A stretch of 64,000 bases of DNA from an uncultured Roseiflexaceae bacterium (GCA_937988885.1 CALKHR010000029.1:33544-97543), one strand, 5' to 3'. Counted from the stretch's first letter, positions 38,111-47,389 are shown. Made by a program: numbers and translations. Notes: generated by a model from the sequence alone, not told the origin.

Positions 38111-41100
38111 GTGAGCCGCGATTCAGCCGACGACAATCAGCACCTTCCGCCATGGCTGCGTGGTCTACCCCTTCCGCCCCGCCCGCCTGGCATGCCAGAG
38201 GCCCCGAATAGTGCTTTCCAAGCACCGAGTTCGGGGACGTTTGGTGGTACAGGGGCAAGCGAAGACCAGGTACCACCATGGCTTTCAGATATCTCTTCCT
38301 CTCCACCCGCGAGCGCGGGCAACGAGGAGATGCCGCCGTGGCTTGCGGGCCTCGATTCTTCAACACCAACCGACTCAGCTTCGGGCGCTAGCAGCGAGGA
38401 GATGCCCTCCTGGCTCCAAGAGTTGAGCAGCCAACCATTGGATGCTCCGGAGTCGGATAGTGGCAGTATGCCCGATTGGCTACGCGATCTCCCACCAGAA
38501 GATAGCAGTGCGCCCAGCAGCGACAGTGCAACGCCCGATTGGCTGCGCGACCTCAGCAGCGATACGAGTACGCCAAGCGGTAGTTGGCAGGCGCCTCCAA
38601 GCGATACCCAGGAAGATCTGCCGGATTGGTTGCGCGCGGCGGATTCGCCGAGCACATCTTCATCATCGGATTCCTCGTCGGAAGATCTGCCGGATTGGTT
38701 GCAGGAATCACCGGCCACACCCAATGAGCCGCCCGTTCAGCCGAGCACACCGTTCAGCCCGCCCGCTGAGGATGTGCCTGATTGGCTGCGCGAATCTGCT
38801 CCACCTGCTCAGCAACCGCCCGCTGAGGATGTGCCTGATTGGCTGCGCGAATCTGCTCCACCCGCTCAGCAACCGCCCGCTGAGGATGTGCCCGATTGGC
38901 TACGCGATGCGGAGACAACTTCATCGGTGCCACCCAGCGCACCTCAGCCGCCTGCGCCGCAAAACGACTTCAGCGATACGGTCAACGCTTCGCTCCAGCC
39001 GTCAACCGACGATGAGGATTTGGCTGATATCCCCGATTGGTTGCGCAATATTCCCACCGATGAGATCCGCCGTGTAATGGAATCGGACGATCTCGAGGAG
39101 GATATTGCGCTCGAACCCTTTACATTCGAAGGCGCAGAGCCCTCCACACCACCCTCCGAACCACAAAGCGATGTGCCCTCGTGGCTTTCGGGTCTTGGTG
39201 AGAAGGAAACCGATCAGGCGGATAGCGGCCCAAGTTGGTTGAATGACTTGCCGGGTGGGCCACCGCAGCCCCCACAGGCGAGCGAAGCGCCAGATGTGCC
39301 ACTGTGGCTGCAGGATCTGGGAGCTGAATCGAGCCCGCCCACGCAGCCATCGCAGCCTGCCAGCGACGATTCGTCGCTGGATGATATGCCCGCTTGGCTG
39401 CGCGATGCCGCTACAGATTCGTCGGGTTCATCGGCACCAGCGTGGCTTCAGAACGATGCACCCACCCCGCCCGCATCGGATGTGCCGAGTTGGTTGACCA
39501 CCGATCCGCCGACGACAAGCGCACCGAGCGATATTCCCGCTTGGCTCCAGGTGGATCAGCCGCCGAGCACGCCAGCAGGCCCAACCGCCGACGATGCACA
39601 AATTCCATCGTGGTTGAGTGCCGCCAACGAACCGAGCGCGCCACCGCAACCCCCGGCAAGCAGCGGTTCGGCAGATAGCGATCTGCCCCCGTGGCTGCAG
39701 GAAGGGCCGCCGAGCATTCCGTCGGAGGAGTCGGCTAGCGAGGAGCTGCCGAGTTGGCTGCAAGTGGAGCCTGCCAGCCCACCCCCATCGCCGCCGAGCG
39801 AGCCAGCCGTGCCGGATTGGCTGAGCGAGCCGTCCCCGATCAGTCAAGCGCCTGCGACTGGCGAAGCCGATGATCTGCCAGCTTGGCTGCGGGAAGATGC
39901 ACAAGTGGAGCCAGAGCGGCCACCTGTGGGTAGACAGGATGCACCCCCGCCTTCTCCGCCTACTGCGCCCGCCGCCGACGATCTGCCGCCGTGGTTGCGC
40001 GATGAGACAGGCCAGCCATTGCCGACGGCAGGCGAACCTGGTGATGCGAATCTGCCGGAGTGGCTGCGCGGCGTCTCGTATATGCCAGCCAGTTCGAGCC
40101 AACCGAGTACCGAAGCGCCAAGCAGTGCTGGGCCGATCGGTGCCGATTGGTTCGATGAGCCCTCGCCGACGCCGACGCGCACGCCCGAGAGCGACAATAA
40201 CTTCTTTGGCGGAGCTGAGCTACCAGCCTGGTTGCGCACCACCGAGAGTGAGCCGCAGCCCGAGCCGAACCCGACCGTTTCGCGCTCGCTCGATTGGCTC
40301 ACCAAGCTCGGCACGCAAGAGGAAGATACGGTAGTTGCCGCTGCTCCGGTAGCGAAGTTGCCGCCCCCTGTCACTCCAGGCCGCACGCCTCAGCAGCTTG
40401 CGGCGATCGCGATGCTCGATCAGTTGGCGGCTACACCGTATCCCGAAGCGGTACCGCTGCCCGAGCCGCCCCCGCAGACGCTGCTGCAACGGATTGGGCT
40501 CGAGCGTATCTTGTACGTGGTGCTGCTGATTGTGCTTGTAGCGGCACTGGCGATGCCTAACCTGGCCGCGAACTTGCAGACGCCGCCTGAGTCTCCCCAA
40601 GCTGCGCAACTGTTCGAGCAGATCAGTGCGCTCGGTGAGAACGACGTGGTGTTGCTGGGTTACGAGTGGGACGCGCGCCGTATCAGCGAGATGAAGCCGC
40701 TAGAGCAGGCTGTGATCGGGCAACTCATCCAGCAGAAGGTCAAGTTGGTGATGATCAGCACCGATCCGCAAGGCTCGCTGTTGCTGTTCGATCTGCGCGG
40801 CGACTTGGATGCAGCAGGGTATGGTCGAGGTGCCGAGGATTACATCTTCCTTGGCTATAAGCCCGGCGGTGAACTGGCGTTGCGCCAATTGGTGCAGGAC
40901 CTCGAACAAGTGCTGCGCAGCGACTTCCAGGGCAACGACGCGACCTTGGGTGTGCTGGCAGACGGCACAAAGACAGGCAAGCCGCTCAAGACCATTCACG
41001 ATCTCTCGATGATCGTGGTTCTGGCCGATGATGCGGTGGATGTGCAAAGCTGGTTCGAGCAAATTCGCCGCAACACAACCCAGTTGCCGATCGCCTTCCT

Positions 41101-41365
41101 GATGCCCGAGGAGGCTTCGCCGATCGTCCAGCCGTACCTCCAGCAGTCGCGCGATACCGACCAAGCCCCAATTTTGCACTTGGCCGGCAAGCACGGCGCC
41201 CTAGCGTATGAGCATTTGCGCGGTGAAAATCATAGCCCTGCAGTCCAAGTCGAGCGTGAGATCGGCCAGGAACGCTTGGGTGTGTTGGTGTTCGTGTTGC
41301 TTCTGCTGATCGGCGGCATCGCGACAGGTGTGAGTGAAATGGTGCGGCGGAGGGCTGAAGCATGA
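38111..41365 (+). CDS. Large PxWL-repeat scaffold protein with membrane-anchored C-terminal domain
   Basis: GTG at 38111 gives 1084 residues. Residues 1-730 are a disordered, Ser/Pro/Asp/Glu-rich region with about 27 copies of a short motif, usually (D/E)-x-P-x-W-L-x-x (for example DVPDWLRES, EMPPWLAGL, ELPSWLQVE), spaced about 15-40 residues. DWF and LDWL variants end the array. A membrane helix lies at about 799-820, then a folded domain of about 230 residues (NDVVLLGYEWDARRISEM, KLVMISTDPQG, IVVLADDAVDVQSWF) and a last helix near 1056-1077. The array looks like a multivalent docking platform. The family is not one I can name; the stop codon overlaps the next ATG. Confidence 0.85.
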   Translation: MSRDSADDNQHLPPWLRGLPLPPRPPGMPEAPNSAFQAPSSGTFGGTGASEDQVPPWLSDISSSPPASAGNEEMPPWLAGLDSSTPTDSASGASSEEMPSWLQELSSQPLDAPESDSGSMPDWLRDLPPEDSSAPSSDSATPDWLRDLSSDTSTPSGSWQAPPSDTQEDLPDWLRAADSPSTSSSSDSSSEDLPDWLQESPATPNEPPVQPSTPFSPPAEDVPDWLRESAPPAQQPPAEDVPDWLRESAPPAQQPPAEDVPDWLRDAETTSSVPPSAPQPPAPQNDFSDTVNASLQPSTDDEDLADIPDWLRNIPTDEIRRVMESDDLEEDIALEPFTFEGAEPSTPPSEPQSDVPSWLSGLGEKETDQADSGPSWLNDLPGGPPQPPQASEAPDVPLWLQDLGAESSPPTQPSQPASDDSSLDDMPAWLRDAATDSSGSSAPAWLQNDAPTPPASDVPSWLTTDPPTTSAPSDIPAWLQVDQPPSTPAGPTADDAQIPSWLSAANEPSAPPQPPASSGSADSDLPPWLQEGPPSIPSEESASEELPSWLQVEPASPPPSPPSEPAVPDWLSEPSPISQAPATGEADDLPAWLREDAQVEPERPPVGRQDAPPPSPPTAPAADDLPPWLRDETGQPLPTAGEPGDANLPEWLRGVSYMPASSSQPSTEAPSSAGPIGADWFDEPSPTPTRTPESDNNFFGGAELPAWLRTTESEPQPEPNPTVSRSLDWLTKLGTQEEDTVVAAAPVAKLPPPVTPGRTPQQLAAIAMLDQLAATPYPEAVPLPEPPPQTLLQRIGLERILYVVLLIVLVAALAMPNLAANLQTPPESPQAAQLFEQISALGENDVVLLGYEWDARRISEMKPLEQAVIGQLIQQKVKLVMISTDPQGSLLLFDLRGDLDAAGYGRGAEDYIFLGYKPGGELALRQLVQDLEQVLRSDFQGNDATLGVLADGTKTGKPLKTIHDLSMIVVLADDAVDVQSWFEQIRRNTTQLPIAFLMPEEASPIVQPYLQQSRDTDQAPILHLAGKHGALAYEHLRGENHSPAVQVEREIGQERLGVLVFVLLLLIGGIATGVSEMVRRRAEA
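38765..38905 (+). repeat. 57-bp tandem repeat inside the PxWL gene
   Basis: Units begin at 38765, 38822 and 38879. Two are complete and nearly identical; the third is partial. Each encodes 19 residues around VPDWLRESAPPAQQ, so this is recent expansion of the protein motif array. It is not a CRISPR: there are no spacers. Confidence 0.85.
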
Positions 41366-42003
41366 CCAGGGAGATCATTGATGTCTTTGCGGTGATCCTG
41401 ACCTTGATGGTCTTGAGCCGTATCATCGGCGATAATCCGCTTTTCCGCATCGCCCAATACCTGTTTGTGGGCATTTCGCTAGGGTTGGCCTTTGTGATCT
41501 CCTATCATCAGGTGTTGCGCCCAGCCGTCGTATCGCTCATTTCTGGCGGCTCCAATGCGTGGCTGCTGTATGGGGTGCCGATGCTACTGGGGGTGCTGCT
41601 GTTGACGCGCATCACCCGACGCCAAGAGCTTTCGTGGTTGGCGAATATCCCGTTGGCGCTCGTGTTCGGCGTTGGCTCGGCGCTCGCGGTTGGCGGCGCG
41701 GTGGCAGGCACGCTCGCACCACAGATCCTCGATACCGCCCGCCCGCTGGAGGGTTCGCCAGCGCAGATGGCAGGTGTCGTAGTGTTGGGCCTCGGCACGA
41801 TCGTGACATTGGCCTCGTTCTACTACACGGCTCCCCGCGAAGGTACGAGTGGGCGGTTGGTTGCCCTTGCATCGATGGTCGGTCACTGGTTGTTGATGAT
41901 TGCGTTCGGTTTCTTCTTTGCAAGCGCGATGCAGACGTATCTGAGCGCACTAACCGAGCGCCTAAGCTTCCTGCTCGATTGGTTCCGCGCATTGTTCGGT
42001 TGA
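41362..42003 (+). CDS. Polytopic membrane protein of unknown function
   Basis: The ATG overlaps the stop codon of the PxWL gene (ATGA), so the two are translationally coupled. The 213-residue protein has about six membrane helices with short loops; RITRRQELSW and APREGTSGR are the polar loops. No active-site-like residues stand out. Coupling suggests it binds the PxWL protein in fixed stoichiometry, likely through its two C-terminal anchors. No family is recognised. Confidence 0.78.
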   Translation: MTREIIDVFAVILTLMVLSRIIGDNPLFRIAQYLFVGISLGLAFVISYHQVLRPAVVSLISGGSNAWLLYGVPMLLGVLLLTRITRRQELSWLANIPLALVFGVGSALAVGGAVAGTLAPQILDTARPLEGSPAQMAGVVVLGLGTIVTLASFYYTAPREGTSGRLVALASMVGHWLLMIAFGFFFASAMQTYLSALTERLSFLLDWFRALFG

Positions 42004-42068
42004 GCCTGCCGCAGGTGCTGCTGTGCATCCGACAAAACGTATCCTGAAGCTCTACGAAACGGTAGCAT

Positions 42069-44090
42069 ATGCCAGATAAGCCTAAGGCAACCCTGATCGC
42101 CGAGATCGGCAACGCTGTCACCCGTGTAACGCTTGTCGATACGGTTGCGGGTGAGACACGCCTGATCAGTCAGGCTGAAGTTGCAAGCACCACCGAGCCG
42201 CCTTTCGAGAACGCGGTGATCGGTATTCTTGAAGCTGCGGCCCGCATTAGCGAGCTTACAGAGCGTAAATTGCTGCAGGATGACGGCACGCTGCTGATTC
42301 CCCAAAATAGCGAGAATGATGGGGTTTCGCGCGTGATCGCCCTGACCAGCGCCGCCGGGATGATGGGCTTGGTGATCACGGCGGTGGCAAGCGAGGTTTC
42401 GGCGCGCAGTGCGCTCCACGCGAGCCGAGCGACGTACACGAGCGTGCTGCAGGTCGTCACGCTCGATGATTCCGCCAAGAGCGCCGATTCCAACGATTCG
42501 ACGTGGATCGAACGACAGGTGCAGGCGCTGGTGGGGCTGAATCCCGATGTGGTGCTGATGACCGGCGGCTTGGATGGCGGCGCGGTGGAGGCGCTGGTGC
42601 GTTTGGCGCATATCGTAGGTATCACGGCGCTGAATGTGCGTGTTGATAGGGATGGCCAACAGCGTCACGATGTTGCGGCTCGTCCGGTCATCTTCGCTGG
42701 CAACAGCGCCGCCCGCGAGCAGGTGATCGAATCGCTCTCGGGACGCGCCGAGTTAACGGTGGTCGATAATGTTCGCCCTACGTTGGAGGTCGAACAACTC
42801 AACCCAACGCGGCAAGCGCTCACAAAACGCTACAACGAGCAGGTGCTCCCGCGCTTGCCGGGCATCGGGGTGCTGCGGCGCCTGACGAACCGACCGCTCT
42901 GCACGGTCGCTGAGGCTTCGGGCCTGATCGCCCGCTTCATCGCCAAGCAGTACCAACGGTCCACGCTGATGCTTGATGCTGGCTCGGCGCACACAACCGC
43001 GTTCCTCGCCAATGGCGATCTCTACAGCCCGGTGGTAATGGCGGGGATCGGCACGGGCTACGGAGCCAGCGCGGTGCTCGCCGAGCGCGGCCTGGCCTCG
43101 ATCATGCGCTGGTTGCCCTTCCCGATCAGCGAGCGCGATCTCACCCATTGGATATTGAACAAGATGCTGCGACCCCACGTGCTGCCCACACTGCGCGAGG
43201 ACGTGCTGATCGAGCACGCGATCACACGTGAGGCGCTGAGCCTTGCGCTCGAAGCGCTGTGGGACGAGCAGCCGAATGCGCAGTACGATTTTGTCATGGC
43301 CGGTGGTGGCGTGCTTTCTCACTCGCCGCACCCCGGCTTGGCCGCCTTGACGATTCTCGATGCGCTTCAACCAACCCTCGATCAAACTGAGCTAGCGGTT
43401 GAATTGCACCTCGATATGCTTAGCCTCGCCCCTGCCGCGGGTGCGCTCGCCTTCGCCGATTCCGATGGGGCGCTTTCGATGATCGAGCGCGACCTGCTGA
43501 ACAATACGCCACTCGCGACCTGCATTGTGGCGCTCGGCGATGGTCGGCGCGACGAAGTTGCGGTGGAGGCCGAACTGACGCCGGTTGGCGAGGCTCCGCG
43601 CCGCGTTACGGTGAAACACGGTCAGATCGCTTGCCTGCCGTTGTCTCCTGGCGAGAAAGGCACTCTCACGCTGCGCCCCGCCAGTGGTGTGCGGATCGGT
43701 CTAAACGCACCTGGGAAAGAGGTCGCCTCGCAGCTCGCCGCGATCAGCGGCAGCGCGCTCGGTGTGATCATCGATGCCCGTGGCCGCCCGCTGCGCCTGC
43801 CCGATGAGCCGTTGGAGCGTCAGCAGTTGCTGTGGGATTGGTTGGTGGCGATGGGGGTTGAGAGTGGCAGTTTGCCATACGCCGCTGCCGAGCTGCTCTC
43901 CGACGCAGCACCGTCTATTCCCATTCCGCCGCTCGATACGAGCGATGCGGCGATCCCTGCGGCTGCGCCGCAACCAACCGCGAGTTCGCTGCCTCAAGAG
44001 GCGAGCAATGAGCTCGATAGTTTGGCAAAGCTTCGCCAAACGGTCGAAACGCCGAAGAAACGCGGGCTGTTTGGTCGCTCGAAGAAATAG
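42069..44090 (+). CDS. MutL-type ASKHA protein (glutamate mutase L-like)
   Basis: The 673-residue protein fits the ASKHA (actin/Hsp70/sugar kinase) family branch named after clostridial MutL: phosphate-1 motif IAEIGNAVTRVTLVD near residue 10, phosphate-2 motif LMLDAGSAHTTAFL near 300, and adenosine motif FVMAGGGVLSH near 407. Residues 590-655 are Pro/Ala-rich, ending in a basic KKRGLFGRSKK tail that could bind membrane or RNA. No glutamate mutase genes (mutS, mutE) occur nearby, so the classic role is unsupported; an ATPase for the membrane assembly encoded by this operon is more likely. A strong terminator follows. Confidence 0.85.
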   Translation: MPDKPKATLIAEIGNAVTRVTLVDTVAGETRLISQAEVASTTEPPFENAVIGILEAAARISELTERKLLQDDGTLLIPQNSENDGVSRVIALTSAAGMMGLVITAVASEVSARSALHASRATYTSVLQVVTLDDSAKSADSNDSTWIERQVQALVGLNPDVVLMTGGLDGGAVEALVRLAHIVGITALNVRVDRDGQQRHDVAARPVIFAGNSAAREQVIESLSGRAELTVVDNVRPTLEVEQLNPTRQALTKRYNEQVLPRLPGIGVLRRLTNRPLCTVAEASGLIARFIAKQYQRSTLMLDAGSAHTTAFLANGDLYSPVVMAGIGTGYGASAVLAERGLASIMRWLPFPISERDLTHWILNKMLRPHVLPTLREDVLIEHAITREALSLALEALWDEQPNAQYDFVMAGGGVLSHSPHPGLAALTILDALQPTLDQTELAVELHLDMLSLAPAAGALAFADSDGALSMIERDLLNNTPLATCIVALGDGRRDEVAVEAELTPVGEAPRRVTVKHGQIACLPLSPGEKGTLTLRPASGVRIGLNAPGKEVASQLAAISGSALGVIIDARGRPLRLPDEPLERQQLLWDWLVAMGVESGSLPYAAAELLSDAAPSIPIPPLDTSDAAIPAAAPQPTASSLPQEASNELDSLAKLRQTVETPKKRGLFGRSKK

Positions 44091-44092
44091 AA

Positions 44093-44127
44093 AACGAGGC
44101 TCGGTGGTTCGCCCACCGAGCCTCGTT
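44093..44127. terminator. Strong bidirectional terminator
   Basis: A perfect 15-bp stem (44093-44107 with 44113-44127) and a 5-base loop TTCGC lie between the convergent MutL-type and cyclophilin genes. On the minus strand TTTCTATTTC follows; the plus-strand tail GTTCGTT is weaker. Confidence 0.8.
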
Positions 44128-44138
44128 CGTTGCGTGCC

Positions 44139-44852
44139 TTATTCTTCGATAATGGTGACGGAGAGCATCTGCTCGCCAGGCGTAGTCGGGTTCAGATCGG
44201 GATCACGCAGCGGGATGCCATTGACGATATCTTGCCCCTCGATCACTTCCCCAAAGATCGTGTACTGACCATCAAGGAACTGAGCGGGCGCAGTGGTGAT
44301 AAAGAACTGCGAGCCGTTGCCGTTGATATCGTTGCCGGGGCGGGCCATCGCCACGATACCGGGCCGATCGAACGACACGAGGTCGGTGAACTCAGCTGGG
44401 ATGGTGTAACCCGGACCACCCATACCAGTGCCTTCGGGGTCGCCACCCTGTGCCATGAAGTCCTCCAACACGCGATGCCATGTCAGGCCGTTGTAGAAGC
44501 CATCGCGAGCCAGGAACACGAAGCTGTTCACCGTTTGCGGGGCGAGATCAGGCCGAAGCTGGATCACAATATCACCACGCGGCGTGGTAATGACCGCTTT
44601 GTAGTTTTTGCTCGTGTCGATCAGCATTGGCGGTGCAGACGCGTACTGCTTGATCTCCGCCGGTGTGGGCACTCCTTGAGGCACTTCGGGGGTTGGCTCA
44701 AGCGCAGTCTCAGGCTCGGATTGCCTGTTATTGGCTAACATAAACCCGAGCGCAACAAAAATCGCCACAACAATCAGTGCCGAAATCAAGGCACCAAGGG
44801 GATTTGATTTGGGCTGTGGGCGCCCTTTTTTCGGGGTTTTTGCTTGGCTCAC
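44139..44852 (-). CDS. Membrane-anchored cyclophilin-type peptidyl-prolyl isomerase
   Basis: GTG at 44852 has GAGGAG seven bases upstream and gives 237 residues. A basic N-terminus (KTPKKGRPQP) and one membrane helix (about 20-40) are followed by a Pro/Glu linker and a cyclophilin domain (residues about 75-237): LARDGFYNGLTWHRV, FMAQGGDPEGTG, GNGSQFFIT, YTIFGEVI. The catalytic Arg in WHRV and FFIT motif are intact. It should act outside the cytoplasmic membrane on secreted proteins. It has its own promoter and is convergent with the MutL-type gene. Confidence 0.92.
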   Translation of the reverse strand: MSQAKTPKKGRPQPKSNPLGALISALIVVAIFVALGFMLANNRQSEPETALEPTPEVPQGVPTPAEIKQYASAPPMLIDTSKNYKAVITTPRGDIVIQLRPDLAPQTVNSFVFLARDGFYNGLTWHRVLEDFMAQGGDPEGTGMGGPGYTIPAEFTDLVSFDRPGIVAMARPGNDINGNGSQFFITTAPAQFLDGQYTIFGEVIEGQDIVNGIPLRDPDLNPTTPGEQMLSVTIIEE

Positions 44853-44892
44853 AAGCTTACTCCTCAATCGTAGAATCGCTTCACTACGCCGT

Positions 44893-44921
44893 ATTATACC
44901 CGATAGCTCCCCTTTCATAAA
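44893..44921 (-). promoter_or_regulatory. Promoter of the cyclophilin gene
   Basis: Perfect TATAAT (44893-44898, minus strand), 17-base spacer, poor -35 TTTATG (44916-44921). The leader is about 35 bases. Confidence 0.6.
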
Positions 44922-44978
44922 TAGGCATCGGCCAATCGCTACCGCTGCCCAACAGCGACATCGTGGTTCATCTCCTAT

Positions 44979-45007
44979 TTGACATATGCCTAGCGGGTAA
45001 GTATTAT
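44979..45007 (+). promoter_or_regulatory. Sigma-70 promoter of fni
   Basis: Perfect TTGACA (44979-44984), 17-base spacer, TATTAT (45002-45007); the leader is about 40 bases. It is divergent from the cyclophilin promoter. Confidence 0.75.
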
Positions 45008-45053
45008 CCTTTCTGGATGCTGTACCAGCCCGCATCACAGAGAGGATGGCGTC

Positions 45054-46094
45054 ATGAGCGAAAACGAGCAGACTGTCAGCCGGAAAAGCGAGCATGTGCG
45101 AATTGTGCTCGATGAAGATGTTGCGGCGAAAGGTGTGTACACGGGATTTGCGGCGTATCGTCTGCCCCACGAGGCTCTCCCCGAACTCGATTTAGACGCG
45201 ATTGACACTACAACCACATTTCTCGGCAAACCGATGCAAGCACCGCTATTGGTCAGTTCGATGACGGGCGGTGCGCACGATGTTGCGCGGATCAACATGG
45301 CGCTGGCCGAGGCCGCCGAGGCGTTGGGCTTGGCGATGGGGGTTGGCTCGCAACGCTCGGCCATTCGCGATGCGTCGTTGGCCTACACCTACCAAGTGCG
45401 GCGGGTCGCGCCAAGCATTCCGCTGCTGGCGAACTTGGGCGCAGTGCAATTGAACAACGGATTCGGTGTGGATGAATGCCGCCGTGCGGTCGATATGATC
45501 GAGGCTGATGCGCTGATTCTGCACCTGAATGCGCTGCAGGAGGCCGTGCAACCCGAGGGCAACACCAACTTCGCTGGGCTGCTGCGCCGCATCGAGGAGG
45601 TGTGCTCGAAGCTGGAGGTGCCTGTGATCGCCAAGGAGGTTGGTAACGGCATCGGGGCGCGCTCGGCGCGGCGCTTGGTGGAGGCCGGCGTCTGGGGAAT
45701 CGATGTGGCGGGGGCTGGCGGCACCAGTTGGAGTGAGGTGGAGCGGTACCGCCATCGCGACGGAATTGGCGCACAGGTGGCCGGAGCCTTCGCGGGTTGG
45801 GGCATCCCCACCACCGAGGCGATCCGGCAGGTGCGAGCAGCGCTGCCCGATATCCCGTTGATCGGCAGCGGCGGCGTGCGCAGCGGCGTGGATATCGCCA
45901 AGGCGATCGCGCTGGGTGCCGATTTGGCGGGCACTGCCAAGCCCGCGCTGAAGCCAGCTGTGGACGAACGCGGCGCTGCGGCGGTGTACGAGGGCTTGCA
46001 GGGCTACGTGAAGGAGTTGCGGATCGCTATGTTCTGCAGCGGCTGCGGGAACCTTCAAGCATTACGTCAAGTCGAATTGATGCGCGCCTTCTAG
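45054..46094 (+). CDS. fni: Type 2 isopentenyl-diphosphate delta-isomerase
   Basis: This FMN enzyme interconverts isopentenyl and dimethylallyl diphosphate in isoprenoid synthesis. The 346-residue protein has the N-terminal SRKSEHVRI motif, MTGG near residue 70, GVGSQRSA near 98, the AKEVGNGI and AGAGGTSW motifs near 200-225, and SGGVRSGVDIAKAIALGA near 265 for FMN phosphate. The length fits. The clean promoter upstream makes it independently expressed; recF follows after about 110 bases on the same strand, an uncommon pairing. No other isoprenoid gene is nearby. Confidence 0.95.
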   Translation: MSENEQTVSRKSEHVRIVLDEDVAAKGVYTGFAAYRLPHEALPELDLDAIDTTTTFLGKPMQAPLLVSSMTGGAHDVARINMALAEAAEALGLAMGVGSQRSAIRDASLAYTYQVRRVAPSIPLLANLGAVQLNNGFGVDECRRAVDMIEADALILHLNALQEAVQPEGNTNFAGLLRRIEEVCSKLEVPVIAKEVGNGIGARSARRLVEAGVWGIDVAGAGGTSWSEVERYRHRDGIGAQVAGAFAGWGIPTTEAIRQVRAALPDIPLIGSGGVRSGVDIAKAIALGADLAGTAKPALKPAVDERGAAAVYEGLQGYVKELRIAMFCSGCGNLQALRQVELMRAF

Positions 46095-46207
46095 CACGCG
46101 ATTTTCTGATTGGTGAGCATTGGTGCAGCGGCACGGCGTTGTGCGAGCCGCTGAGCTTTTTTCGAACCACAAGCGCCGAGGGTTTGCCCGACGGCGGGAT
46201 GGGCTGC

Positions 46208-47389
46208 ATGCACGTTACGCACCTGAGTTTGCGCGACTTCCGCAATTACGATCGGCTTGAGTTACAGTTGGAGCCGGGCACGACGTTATTCTACGGACCG
46301 AATGCGGCAGGCAAAACTACGATCCTGGAGGCGCTGTTCTATCTGGCCACGACGCGCTCGCCCCGTGCTGGAGCCGACCGCGAGTTGGTGCGCTGGGACG
46401 CCGAGGGCGATATCGGTGTGCCGCCGTTCGCCCGTTTGCTGTGCGAGGTGCGCCGCAGCGATGGACGCGTGCGCCTTGAGGTGGTGGTGCAGCGCCGCGC
46501 TGAGGAGGGTGGTCGGCTGGCAAGCACGTCGGTCAAGACGGTTCGTATCGATCGCAAGGCGGTGCGGGCGCTCGATTTGGTGGGCAACCTGCGCGTGGTA
46601 CTGTTCACGCCCGCCGATCTCTCGCTGGTGACGGGCGCGCCCTCGGAGCGCCGCCGCTACCTCGATGTGACGCTCTCGCAGCTCGATGGGCGGTATGTGC
46701 GCACCCTGTCGCACTACCAGAAGATCGTGCAGCAGCGCAATAGTCTGCTGCGCTCGTGGCGCGAGGGTCGCCGCCCCAGCCGCACGGCCCGCGATGAGTT
46801 GGCGTTCTGGGACCGCGAGTTGACGATCTCGGGGGCGTATGTGCTGCGGGAACGCCTAAAGGCGGTGGGAGAACTGAACGCTCTGGCTGGCAATATCTTC
46901 TGCCAAGTGACGGCGGGCACCGATCCGCTGGTGGTGACGTATCAGAGCAGCGTGGCGGGCATCACGGGTGAGCTCGATGAGCGCGGGATCGAGCAGGCGT
47001 TTCTCGCGCATCTAGAGCGCATCCGCGACGACGAGATCGGGCGGGGACAGACGCTGCTCGGCCCGCACCGCGATGATTTGGATCTTGCGATGAAGGGCGT
47101 GCCGATCGGCGTGTACGGCTCGCGCGGGCAGCAACGCAGCGCCACACTCGCCCTCAAGCTCGGCGAGGCCGAGTTGATGCGGCAGCGCACTGGCGAAGCA
47201 CCAGTGCTGCTGCTCGACGATCTGCTCTCGGAATTGGATGCTGAGCGGCGCGCGCATCTGCTCACGGTGATCGCCCGCGAGGATCAGCAAACGCTGCTGA
47301 CGGCGACGGGTTTAGAGGATTTCGATACGACGTTTTTGGCGCGCGCCAAGAAGTTCCGCGTGGAAAGCGCCCGCCTGTACCCCTCGTGA
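46208..47389 (+). CDS. recF: DNA replication and repair protein RecF
   Basis: RecF is an SMC-like ATPase that loads RecA at gaps. ATG at 46208 (MHVTHLSLRDFRNY) gives 393 residues; an ATG at 46199 would add MGC. Walker A GPNAAGKTT (residues 30-38), LLGPHRDDL near 282, signature SRGQQRSATLALKLGEAEL near 302 and Walker B VLLLDDLLSELD near 335 are all present. recF usually lies between dnaN and gyrB; here it follows fni and precedes a convergent DUF1684 gene, so it has moved from the origin region. Confidence 0.93.
   Translation: MHVTHLSLRDFRNYDRLELQLEPGTTLFYGPNAAGKTTILEALFYLATTRSPRAGADRELVRWDAEGDIGVPPFARLLCEVRRSDGRVRLEVVVQRRAEEGGRLASTSVKTVRIDRKAVRALDLVGNLRVVLFTPADLSLVTGAPSERRRYLDVTLSQLDGRYVRTLSHYQKIVQQRNSLLRSWREGRRPSRTARDELAFWDRELTISGAYVLRERLKAVGELNALAGNIFCQVTAGTDPLVVTYQSSVAGITGELDERGIEQAFLAHLERIRDDEIGRGQTLLGPHRDDLDLAMKGVPIGVYGSRGQQRSATLALKLGEAELMRQRTGEAPVLLLDDLLSELDAERRAHLLTVIAREDQQTLLTATGLEDFDTTFLARAKKFRVESARLYPS

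Noticed and set aside
38765..38905. CRISPR-like direct repeats
   Set aside because: The 57-bp units are adjacent with no spacers, stay in frame and encode the PxWL motif.
42069..44090. Glutamate mutase activity for the MutL-type protein
   Set aside because: The family name comes from a clostridial glutamate mutase cluster, but no mutase subunits are nearby and the operon partners are membrane proteins.
45797..46207. Extended recF start overlapping fni
   Set aside because: The in-frame upstream region overlaps fni in another frame and has no RecF similarity; the family begins at MHVTHLSLRDFRNY.
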